Source: Streptomyces sp. NBC_00568 (GTDB taxonomy: Bacteria; Actinomycetota; Actinomycetes; Streptomycetales; Streptomycetaceae). Taken from it: a DNA stretch of 64,000 nt. The notes below the pieces were generated by a model. That model ran no database searches. It had not been told where the DNA came from and saw only the letters and a list, made by a program, of their open reading frames with translations. This document shows positions 8,407-15,746 of the stretch, piece after piece (the stretch's first letter is position 1; every line of letters begins with the position of its first letter). A program made the position numbers and the translations under genes. The stretch is taken from NCBI RefSeq assembly GCF_026341855.1, contig NZ_JAPENW010000001.1, forward strand, positions 1,488,001-1,552,000. Direction: 5' to 3'.

Positions 8407-9075
8407 ATGGTCACTGACATGCAATGCCGCTCCTCGGCCGCCCGCACGGGCCGCCCCCGCAGCGCCGCCGCGGACGCCGCGATCCTGGAGGCGACACGCG
8501 CCGCGCTCGTCGAACTGGGCTGGTCCAAACTGACGTTGGGGTACGTGGCGACCCTCGCCGGGGTGGCCAAAACGACCCTCTACCGCCGCTGGGCGGGCAA
8601 GAACGAGCTCGTCGTCGACGCGGTGGCCGTCCTCTTCGACGAGCTGGAACTCCCCGACCGGGGCAGTCTGGCCGCCGACATCGAGGGTGTGGTGCTCCAG
8701 TTCGCGGCGATCCTGGACCGCCCGGAGGCGAAGACGGCGCTGATGGCCGTGGTGGCGGAGTCCACCCGCGACGAACCGCTGCGCGAACGCATCCGCACGT
8801 CCATCGTCGACCGCCAGAAGCGCCTGGTCATGGAGGGCCGCTCTCGCGCCCAGGCCCGGGGCGAACTCCCCCCGGAGACGGACCCGGCGGCCGCCGCCCG
8901 CACCGCCGACCTGATCTTCGACGTGGTCGCCGGAGCGGTGGTCCATCGCACCCTGGTCAGCGCGGAACCCGCGGACGAGGAGTGGGTGCGCTCGTTCACC
9001 CGGATCCTGCTCTTCGGCCTGACCGGAGCGGCAGCCGACGAACCGGCGCCTCCCTCGACGGAGGGCCCGGCCTGA
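8407..9075 (+). CDS. TetR-family transcriptional regulator
   Basis: A 222-residue repressor-type protein. The N-terminal helix-turn-helix is clear: AILEATRAALVELGWSKLTLGYVATLAGVAKTTLYRRWAGKNELVVDAV. The C-terminal ligand domain contains RTADLIFDVVAGAVVHRTLV, like the TetR_C regulators of exporters. The start at 8407 follows GAAGGGG; an upstream in-frame ATG/GTG would add 24 residues without clear conservation. The palindrome at 8297-8313 is its likely operator. The regulated genes are not evident; the divergent thioredoxin/TPR gene is the nearest candidate. Confidence 0.88.
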   Translation: MVTDMQCRSSAARTGRPRSAAADAAILEATRAALVELGWSKLTLGYVATLAGVAKTTLYRRWAGKNELVVDAVAVLFDELELPDRGSLAADIEGVVLQFAAILDRPEAKTALMAVVAESTRDEPLRERIRTSIVDRQKRLVMEGRSRAQARGELPPETDPAAAARTADLIFDVVAGAVVHRTLVSAEPADEEWVRSFTRILLFGLTGAAADEPAPPSTEGPA

Positions 9076-9240
9076 GTCTGACAGGGCGGCCGGGAACGTC
9101 GTGGGCCGGGGCCGCGCCGGTGCATCAGCCCGTCGCTGTCGGACGAGGCGTGACCGTCGGTGGCGACGGGCATCGATGTACCGGCACGTCCCCTCGCACC
9201 GGATGCCGACTGCGGGTGCATCGTGGTGGCCGCGGCAAGT

Positions 9241-9345
9241 GTCAGCCCCGGCCAGGGAAATCCAGCTCCTCCGGCGATTGAGGAGCGGGGGTCCGGGGGC
9301 GGAGCCCCCGGGTACGGGACGGGTAGGGGCGGAGGGGGCGAGAAA
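9241..9345. repeat. Streptomyces-type intergenic hairpin repeat
   Basis: Lies in a 375-base gap between the converging tetR and icmA genes. It contains GCTCCTCCGGCGATTGAGGAGC followed by a GGGGGTCCGGGGGCGGAGCCCCCG hairpin stretch and a GGACGGGTAGGGGCGG tail, which I recall recurring many times between Streptomyces genes. It probably acts as a bidirectional terminator or is a miniature repeat. The rest of 9076-9450 shows no gene. Confidence 0.6.
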
Positions 9346-9450
9346 AGGGCACCTGGCGCCGGGCAGGCCTCGGTGGCGGAGCGAGAGCCCGGAGCCCCGG
9401 GCCCGGCGCGGATGCCGGGCAGGCAGGGGCGCCGGGCTGCCCGGGGTGGG

Positions 9451-11151
9451 TCAGAAGCCCGCCGGCTCCGTGTACACCCCCCACTCGTCCCGCAGGACAC
9501 CGCAGATCTCGCCCAGCGTGGCCTCCGCGCGGACCGCCTCCAGCATGGGGGCGATCATGTTGGAGCCGTCGCGGGCGGCGGCGAGCATGGCGTCCAGCGC
9601 GCCGCGCACGGCGGCCTCGTCACGGCCTTCCTTCCGCGAGGCCAGTTCACGGACCTGTTCGCGCTCCACCTCGTGGCTGACCCGGAGGATCTCCAGGTCG
9701 CCGGTCACGGACCCGTGGTGGACGTTGACGCCGACGACCCGCTTGTCGCCCTTCTCGACCGACCGCTGGTACTGGAACGCCGACTCGGCGATCTCCCCGG
9801 TGAACCACCCGTCCTCGATCCCGCGCAGGATGCCGGAGGTGATCGGACCGATGGGGTGCTTCCCGTCCGGGTGCGCCCGCAGTCCGCGCTCCTTGATCTG
9901 CTCGAAGATCTTCTCCGCGTCGGCCTCGATCCGGTCCGTGAGCTGCTCGACGTACCAGGAACCGCCCAGCGGGTCGGCGACGTTGGCGACGCCGGTCTCC
10001 TCCATGAGCACCTGCTGCGTCCGCAGGGCGATCTCCGCGGCCTGCTCGGACGGCAGGGCGAGCGTCTCGTCCAGCGCGTTGGTGTGCAGCGAGTTCGTGC
10101 CGCCGAGGACCGCGGCGAGCGCCTCGACGGCGGTACGCACGACGTTGTTGTACGGCTGCTGGGCCGTCAGCGAGACTCCGGCGGTCTGCGTGTGGAAACG
10201 CAGCCACTGCGCCTTCTCGGAGGTGGCGCCGTAGACGTCCCGCATCCAGCGGGCCCAGATGCGGCGGGCCGCGCGGAACTTGGCGATCTCCTCGAAGAAG
10301 TCGACGTGCGCGTCGAAGAAGAACGAGAGACCGGGGGCGAAGACGTTCACGTCGAGCCCGCGGGACAGGCCCAGTTCCACGTAGCCGAAGCCGTCCGCCA
10401 GCGTGTAGGCGAGCTCCTGCGCGGCCGTGGAGCCGGCCTCGCGGATGTGGTACCCGGAGACGGACAGCGGCTTGTACGCGGGGATCTTCTCGGCGCAGTG
10501 CTCCATCAGGTCGCCGATGAGGCGCAGGTGCGGCTCGGGCTGGAAGAGCCACTCCTTCTGGGCGATGTACTCCTTGAAGATGTCGGTCTGGAGGGTGCCG
10601 TTCAGCACGGAGGGGTCGATGCCCTGGCGCTCGGCGGCCACCAGGTACATGCAGAAGACCGGCACCGCGGGCCCGCTGATCGTCATCGACGTCGTGACGT
10701 CACCGAGCGGGATGTCCTGGAAGAGGACCTCCATGTCGGCCGCCGAGTCGATCGCGACACCGCAGTGCCCGACCTCGCCGAGCGAACGCTTGTCGTCCGA
10801 GTCGCGGCCCATCAGGGTGGGCATGTCGAAGGCCACGGAGAGGCCCCCGCCGCCGTTGGCGAGGATCTTCTTGTAGCGCTCGTTGGTCTGCTCGGCGTTG
10901 CCGAATCCGGCGAACTGCCGGATGGTCCACGTACGCCCTCGGTAGCCGGTGGCATAGAGCCCGCGCGTGTAGGGGTACTCGCCGGGCCAGCCGATCCGCT
11001 CGAAGCCGTCGTAGTTGTCCCCGGGCCGGGGACCGTACACCGGCTCCACGGGATCACCGGAGAGCGTGGTGAAGTCGGCCTCGCGCTTGCGCGAAGCGTC
11101 GTAGCGGGCCTGCCAGCGTCGGCGGCCTTCCTCGATGGCGTGAGCGTCCAT
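9451..11151 (-). CDS. icmA: Isobutyryl-CoA mutase large subunit
   Basis: B12-dependent isomerisation of isobutyryl-CoA and n-butyryl-CoA, linking valine breakdown to butyryl-CoA supply. The 566-residue product is the TIM-barrel substrate domain of the methylmalonyl-CoA mutase family with no C-terminal B12-binding domain, so a separate small subunit (IcmB) is required; it is not in this window. Two substrate-pocket positions mark it as ICM rather than MCM: Phe80 (in TIRQFAGFG) and Gln198 (in KEYIAQKEW), where MCM has Tyr and Arg. A 22-bp palindrome lies 10 bases before the start. MeaB, epimerase and thiolase genes are found nearby. Confidence 0.93.
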   Translation of the reverse strand: MDAHAIEEGRRRWQARYDASRKREADFTTLSGDPVEPVYGPRPGDNYDGFERIGWPGEYPYTRGLYATGYRGRTWTIRQFAGFGNAEQTNERYKKILANGGGGLSVAFDMPTLMGRDSDDKRSLGEVGHCGVAIDSAADMEVLFQDIPLGDVTTSMTISGPAVPVFCMYLVAAERQGIDPSVLNGTLQTDIFKEYIAQKEWLFQPEPHLRLIGDLMEHCAEKIPAYKPLSVSGYHIREAGSTAAQELAYTLADGFGYVELGLSRGLDVNVFAPGLSFFFDAHVDFFEEIAKFRAARRIWARWMRDVYGATSEKAQWLRFHTQTAGVSLTAQQPYNNVVRTAVEALAAVLGGTNSLHTNALDETLALPSEQAAEIALRTQQVLMEETGVANVADPLGGSWYVEQLTDRIEADAEKIFEQIKERGLRAHPDGKHPIGPITSGILRGIEDGWFTGEIAESAFQYQRSVEKGDKRVVGVNVHHGSVTGDLEILRVSHEVEREQVRELASRKEGRDEAAVRGALDAMLAAARDGSNMIAPMLEAVRAEATLGEICGVLRDEWGVYTEPAGF

Positions 11152-11160
11152 ACCCTCGAA

Positions 11161-11182
11161 TTTACTAGGACGTCCTAGTAAA
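11161..11182. promoter_or_regulatory. 22-bp perfect palindrome before icmA
   Basis: Half-site TTTACTAGGAC followed by its exact complement, ending 10 bases upstream of the icmA ATG. The right half read on the minus strand contains TAGTAA, a possible -10 element, so a bound dimer would block transcription. No dedicated regulator gene adjoins it; the TetR at 8407 and MarR at 12167 are candidates only by proximity. Confidence 0.65.
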
Positions 11183-11192
11183 TGTCGATGGC

Positions 11193-11222
11193 AAACCGCC
11201 GTACGGTCCCGTACGGCGGTTT
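11193..11222 (-). terminator. Terminator after DUF3817 gene
   Basis: Perfect 12-bp arms AAACCGCCGTAC and complement around GGTCCC. On the minus strand the stem ends in TTTGCC. It lies directly after the DUF3817 stop, and implies that icmA is transcribed from its own promoter. Confidence 0.8.
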
Positions 11223-11226
11223 CGGG

Positions 11227-11565
11227 TCAGGCCTCGGCGACCGCGGGAGTACCCTCCGCGACCTTGGACTCCAGCTCCTGGCTGATGCGGCGCTCCACGA
11301 AGAAGGCGGCCGTGGGGATCGTGCCCGCCAGCAGCACCCAGAGCTGCTTGCCGACCGGCCACTTCGCCTTGGAACCCAGGTCGAAGGCGAAAATCAGGTA
11401 GAGGACATACAGCCAGCCGTGCGCGATGGCGACGACACGGGTGAAGTCCGCGGCGCCGTCGACGCCCAGGCCGTACTTGGCGATCATGCCCAGGCACAGC
11501 AGGACCAGCAGCACGCCGGTGACGTAGGCCATGACGCGGTAGCGGGTCAGCACGCTCTTCTTCAT
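11227..11565 (-). CDS. DUF3817 integral membrane protein
   Basis: A 112-residue protein with three predicted membrane segments: residues 10-30, 43-63 and 75-95. It contains the family pattern HGWLYVLYLIFAFD followed by KWPVGKQLW and PTAAFFVERRI. The start at 11565 (MKKSVLTRYRV) is chosen by family resemblance; the frame extends upstream through Arg-rich, non-conserved sequence. A paralogue lies at 20016-20360. Function unknown; in many actinobacteria the family occurs beside MarR-type regulators and transporters, as here. Confidence 0.85.
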   Translation of the reverse strand: MKKSVLTRYRVMAYVTGVLLVLLCLGMIAKYGLGVDGAADFTRVVAIAHGWLYVLYLIFAFDLGSKAKWPVGKQLWVLLAGTIPTAAFFVERRISQELESKVAEGTPAVAEA

Positions 11566-11657
11566 GGCTACGAGGGTAACGACCCCTTTTGCACGATCTT
11601 CGCGCGCCCCCACGCCTCGCCCCGCCCTCGCCCGGCGTCGCGCCACCGGGCGTCGGA

Positions 11658-12167
11658 CTACTCGCCGTCGAAGTCGTGCGCGGCCACGCGCAGCGGCCGC
11701 AGCATCGCGAAGATCTCCCCGCACTCCTCGGCGTCGTAGACCCCGAGCCCGAAGTCCATCGCCATCAGGTCGCGGGTGGCCGCGTCGCAGACCTCGCGGC
11801 CCTTGTCCGTGATGGAGGCGAGGGTGCCCCGCCCGTCGTTGGGGTTCGGGCGCCTCTCGACGAGTCCCGACCGCACCAGCCGGTCCACCGTGTTGGTGAC
11901 GGACGTCGGATGCACCATGAGCCGCTCGCCGATCTTGGACATCGGGAGCTCGCCCGCCTTGGAGAAGGTGAGCAGCACCAGCGCCTCGTAGCGCGCGAAG
12001 GTCAGTCCGTACGGCTTGACGACCGCGTCCACCTCGGCCAGCAGGATCTGGTGGGCGCGCATGATCGAGGTGATCGCGGCCATGGACGGCACGGAACCCC
12101 AGCGCTGCTTCCAGTGTTCGTCGGCGCGGGCGATGGGATCGAAGGCAAGACTGAGCGGCTTCGGCAC
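11658..12167 (-). CDS. MarR-family transcriptional regulator
   Basis: A 169-residue winged-helix regulator. The DNA-binding part reads LTFARYEALVLLTFSKAGELPMSKIGERLMVHPTSVTNTVDRLVRSGLVERRPNPNDGRGTLASITDKG, a full MarR domain with the Asp-x-Arg wing. It starts with GTG, 10 bases after the stop of the MFS gene on the same strand, so the two are co-transcribed. The exporter is its likely target. Confidence 0.9.
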   Translation of the reverse strand: MPKPLSLAFDPIARADEHWKQRWGSVPSMAAITSIMRAHQILLAEVDAVVKPYGLTFARYEALVLLTFSKAGELPMSKIGERLMVHPTSVTNTVDRLVRSGLVERRPNPNDGRGTLASITDKGREVCDAATRDLMAMDFGLGVYDAEECGEIFAMLRPLRVAAHDFDGE

Positions 12168-12177
12168 GCCAAAGACC

Positions 12178-13593
12178 TTACCGGCCGGTCACATCGTGGT
12201 CAGCCCCGTCTCGCGTTTCGGTATCCGCCCCCGCGAGGGCCGGGATCGGGACCCCCTGGGCCGGGCCGGTCCCGGCACCGTCCCGGCCTCGCTCCGCGCC
12301 CCGCCCTTCCCCCCGTTCGGTACGCCGCGCCGCCACCGCCAGGCCCGCACAGACCGCGGTCCCCAGCACGCCAGCGCCGACGACCGTCGCCCGCACACCG
12401 GCGAACTCCGCCACCACCCCCGACAACGCCATCCCCAGGCCCTGAACCGTCATCAGACCGGCTGTGTTCAACGTCATCGCGCGCCCGAGCAGTTCGTCCG
12501 GCACCGCCCGCACGAACCACTGGTCCAGGCCGAGGGTGTACGCCGATCCGGCACCGGCGAGCACCAGCAGGACCAGCGACCAGCCGAGGCCGGGCCGCAG
12601 CGCGTAGCCGGCGTAGGGCAGCAGCGTCACGCAGACCAGCGGGAGCGTGAGCCGGTTCCGGGTGGCCGGCCGCAGCCGCGCACCCGCGAACAGCTCCCCC
12701 GCGATCGTGCCGACCGGCAGCGCGCACATCAGCAGACCGAGCCCGGTCGAACCGGCCCCGATGCCGTCGGCGTACGGCGCCGCCAGCGCCTCCGGGGCGA
12801 CGGCGAACATCGGCGGCACCCAGAACAGCAGGAGCAGCACGAGGATCCGGCGGTCGGCGAGGACCTGACGGGCGCCACGGAGGGAGTCCCGTACGAGCGC
12901 CTGCCCCCGGTACGCCCGCGCGGGCCGCCGCCGGGTGCCGAACCGCAGCAGCACGGCGGAGACCAGGAACGTGCAGACCGTGACGAGGAGCGCGTGGCGG
13001 GGCGACACGACGGTGAGCAGCAGCCCGCCCGTACCGAATCCGGCCAGCAGCGCGCTCTGCGACACGATCCGCAGCAGGGAGCGGCCGAGCACGAACAGTT
13101 CGCCGTCGCCCAGGACGTCCGCGAGGGTCGCCGTCCGTGTCCCCTGGAAGACCGGGGCGACCAGGGCGAGCGCGGCCCGCATCGCGAGCAGCACCGCGAT
13201 GGGCGCGCCCGGCACCACCATCACGGCCACACATCCCGCGCACACCAGATCGCACACCACCAGGACCCGGCGGGCCGGGAAGCGGTCCGCGACGCCCGCG
13301 AGCAGGGTCCCGCCGATCAGGTAGGGCAGGAAGCCGAGCGCGAACGTCAGGGCGCTCAGCAGCGGAGAGCCCGTCAGGTCGTAGACGAGGACGGAGAGCG
13401 CGATCTCGCTGACGACGAGTCCGAGCAGCGAGAACGCGTGCGCGGCGAAGACGGCACGGAACTCGGGCACGGCGAAGACGGGGCCGTAGCCGGTGGGCGC
13501 CGGGGCTGTCTCCGGGGTGCTCTTCGGGGCGTTCTCCGCTGGGCCCGCCGGCGCGGGCACCGTCGCCGCGCCCTTCTTCTCTGCTTCTGGCAT
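12178..13593 (-). CDS. MFS transporter
   Basis: A 471-residue major facilitator protein with about 12 membrane segments and the MFS loop GVADRFPARRVLVVCD between segments 2 and 3. A Pro/Ala-rich N-terminal tail and a charged C-terminal tail flank the core. The start at MPEAEKKG (13593) is preferred over an ATG 8 codons upstream. It is divergent from the ArsR-type regulator at 13668 and runs into marR on its own strand. Substrate unknown; drug or metabolite efflux is the usual role in this context. Confidence 0.88.
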   Translation of the reverse strand: MPEAEKKGAATVPAPAGPAENAPKSTPETAPAPTGYGPVFAVPEFRAVFAAHAFSLLGLVVSEIALSVLVYDLTGSPLLSALTFALGFLPYLIGGTLLAGVADRFPARRVLVVCDLVCAGCVAVMVVPGAPIAVLLAMRAALALVAPVFQGTRTATLADVLGDGELFVLGRSLLRIVSQSALLAGFGTGGLLLTVVSPRHALLVTVCTFLVSAVLLRFGTRRRPARAYRGQALVRDSLRGARQVLADRRILVLLLLFWVPPMFAVAPEALAAPYADGIGAGSTGLGLLMCALPVGTIAGELFAGARLRPATRNRLTLPLVCVTLLPYAGYALRPGLGWSLVLLVLAGAGSAYTLGLDQWFVRAVPDELLGRAMTLNTAGLMTVQGLGMALSGVVAEFAGVRATVVGAGVLGTAVCAGLAVAARRTERGEGRGAERGRDGAGTGPAQGVPIPALAGADTETRDGADHDVTGR

Positions 13594-13633
13594 GGGCGAC
13601 AGCGTGCCCGGACGCACTCCGGGCGCCGTAGAG

Positions 13634-13651
13634 TTTCGGTGTCAGCCGAAT
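13634..13651. promoter_or_regulatory. Inverted repeat TTCGG-N6-CCGAA
   Basis: 5-bp perfect arms (longer with mismatches) between the divergent MFS and ArsR-type genes, 18 bases before the ArsR ATG and about 45 bases before the MFS ATG. It is a candidate site for the ArsR-type protein. Confidence 0.4.
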
Positions 13652-13667
13652 CTTCTGGGGTCGTGTC

Positions 13668-14651
13668 ATGCCGTCGCTGCTGCACTTCGGGGAGGACGAC
13701 CTCCTCAACTGCCGCTTCGCGGTGTCGCCTCTGTGGGAGACGCAGGAGGCGGTGCGCACGCTCAACCGGCCCGCCCGGTACGGCTATCACGCGCACTGGC
13801 TGCGCCGCATCCGCGCGGCGGCCGCCGGACTCGACCTCGCACCGCTCTGGCTGCTGATGCCGCAGCGCGGCTACTCCCCCGACTGGCTCGGCCCGCCTCC
13901 GCTCGGCCCGGCGGCGAGCTTCGAGGAGGAGATCGCCGCGGTGCGCACGGCCGATCCCGCGGTGGCCCGCGAGGAGAGCGCGCGCTCCCTCGCCGACACC
14001 CCGGGCGCGCTCACCTCACCGCGCGGCCGGGCCCTGCTGGCCGACCCGGTGCGCATGGTGCGGGAACTGACCGACCTGCTGGAACTGGCCTGGCACACCC
14101 TCGTCGAACCGGACTGGCCCCGGCTCCGCGCCCTGCTGGAGGCCGACATCGCCTTCCACTCGCGGCGGCTCGCGCAGGTCGGCCTCGGCGGGCTGCTGCC
14201 GGAGATCGACGGGCGGTTCGGCTGGCGCTCCCACACCCTGACCGTCGAGGTCGGGGGCCGGCACGAACGGCACCTGTCCGGACAGGGCCTGGTCCTGATG
14301 CCCAGCGTCTTCTCCTGGCCGGACGTGATCAGCGGCTTCGAACCCCCCTGGCAGCCGACGCTCGTCTACCCGGCACGCGGCATCGGCGGTCTGTGGGCCG
14401 AGCCGACGGACCGCACCCCCGACGCGCTCGTACGGCTGCTCGGGCGCGGCCGGGCCGCCGTGCTCACCTCGCTCGACGAACCGGGCACCACGACGGCCCT
14501 CGCCCACCGGCTGCGTCTCGCGCCGTCGTCGGTCTCCGCGCATCTCGCCGCCCTGCGCGACGCGGGCCTGCTGGTCTCGCGCCGGTACGGGCACCAGGTG
14601 CTGTACGAGCGGACGCCGCTCGGGATCGCGCTGGTCTCGGGCGGCGGCTGA
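13668..14651 (+). CDS. DUF5937 / ArsR-type winged-helix regulator
   Basis: A 327-residue protein. The first 230 residues match the DUF5937 type (FGEDDLLNCRFAVSPLWETQEAVRTL, FEEEIAAVR), and the C-terminal 75 residues form an ArsR-like winged helix: RAAVLTSLDEPGTTTALAHRLRLAPSSVSAHLAALRDAGLLVSRRYGHQVLYERTPLG. No metal-binding CxC motif is seen, so it probably senses something other than metal. It is divergent from the MFS exporter and is its likely regulator, together with the linked MarR. Confidence 0.88.
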   Translation: MPSLLHFGEDDLLNCRFAVSPLWETQEAVRTLNRPARYGYHAHWLRRIRAAAAGLDLAPLWLLMPQRGYSPDWLGPPPLGPAASFEEEIAAVRTADPAVAREESARSLADTPGALTSPRGRALLADPVRMVRELTDLLELAWHTLVEPDWPRLRALLEADIAFHSRRLAQVGLGGLLPEIDGRFGWRSHTLTVEVGGRHERHLSGQGLVLMPSVFSWPDVISGFEPPWQPTLVYPARGIGGLWAEPTDRTPDALVRLLGRGRAAVLTSLDEPGTTTALAHRLRLAPSSVSAHLAALRDAGLLVSRRYGHQVLYERTPLGIALVSGGG

Positions 14652-14747
14652 CCCCGGGAGGCTCACCACGCCACGCCGCTTCCCTTCCGCAATGTCCCGT
14701 TGTGCAACGATTGGTGACCGGTCGTCACCTTCGCGCAAGGGAGCAGC

Positions 14748-15746
14748 ATGCCCCGGCTGATCCACACCCTCGCGGCACTCGCCGTGCTCGGGCTCGCGGC
14801 GGGCTGCTCGCCCGCGCCCGAGGTCGGCGAGGCCTCCGTCGTCGGCGCCGCCTCGCAGCAGAGGGGCACCGCCGCCCGCTCCCCCTTCTGGGTCGACCCG
14901 ACCGGCCCCGCGGCGCGGCAGATCCAGCTGTGGCGGCGGCAGGGCCGCACCGAGGACGCCGCTCTGCTGAAGCGGATCGCGGACGAGCCCGTCGCGCTGT
15001 GGCCGGCCGGCGAGACCGATCCGGGCCCGGCGATCCGCTCGGCGACCGCGTCCGCGACCCGGGAAGGGCGAACGGCGCTGTTCGTGGCGTACGACATCCC
15101 GCACCGGGACTGCGGCCAGCACTCGGCGGGCGGAGCGGCGGACGCGGACGTCTACCGGCAGTGGATCGGCCTGTTCGCCGACGCCCTCGGCGACAGCCGG
15201 GCCCTGGTGATCCTGGAACCGGACGCGATCGCGCACATCGTGGACGGCTGCACGCCGGTCGAGTACCACGCCGAGCGCGAGCAGTTGCTGAACGAGGCGA
15301 TCGTGCGGCTGAAGCGCCAGCCGCGCACCCGGGTGTACCTGGACGCCGGGAACCCGGCCTGGATCCGCGATTCCGGGAAGCTGGTCGAACCCCTGGAACG
15401 CGCCGGTGTCGCGAACGCCGACGGCTTCTCGCTCAACGTCGCCAACTTCCAGACGGACGCCACCGCCAAGCAGTACGGTCTCGGCCTCTCCGGACAACTC
15501 GGCGGCAAGCACTTCGTCGTCGACACCAGCCGCAACGGCAACGGTCCGCTGGAGGGTGCCTGGTGCAACCCGCCCGGCCGGGCACTGGGCACCCGGCCGA
15601 CCACCGCCACCGGAGAGCCGGCCCTCGACGCCTACCTGTGGATCAAGCGGCCGGGCGAATCGGACGGAGCGTGCGGGGGCGGACCGGCGGCAGGACAGTG
15701 GTGGCCGGACTACGCCCTGGAGCTGGCGCGCAACTCCGTCACGTGA
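14748..15746 (+). CDS. cslZ: Glycoside hydrolase family 6 endoglucanase, CslZ type
   Basis: Cuts beta-1,4-glucan. The 332-residue product has an N-terminal export signal ending LGLAAGC (possible lipoprotein Cys20, though the lipobox is weak). GH6 motifs are AYDIPHRDC (Asp121), ILEPDAIAH (Asp159, catalytic acid), NVANF, VDTSRNGNGP and WIKRPGESDG. A GGGAG site precedes the ATG. Its 3' end overlaps the convergent glxA by 8 bases. Next to cslA and glxA it probably trims or releases the glycan made at the hyphal tip. The symbol is by analogy with the S. coelicolor csl locus. Confidence 0.88.
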   Translation: MPRLIHTLAALAVLGLAAGCSPAPEVGEASVVGAASQQRGTAARSPFWVDPTGPAARQIQLWRRQGRTEDAALLKRIADEPVALWPAGETDPGPAIRSATASATREGRTALFVAYDIPHRDCGQHSAGGAADADVYRQWIGLFADALGDSRALVILEPDAIAHIVDGCTPVEYHAEREQLLNEAIVRLKRQPRTRVYLDAGNPAWIRDSGKLVEPLERAGVANADGFSLNVANFQTDATAKQYGLGLSGQLGGKHFVVDTSRNGNGPLEGAWCNPPGRALGTRPTTATGEPALDAYLWIKRPGESDGACGGGPAAGQWWPDYALELARNSVT

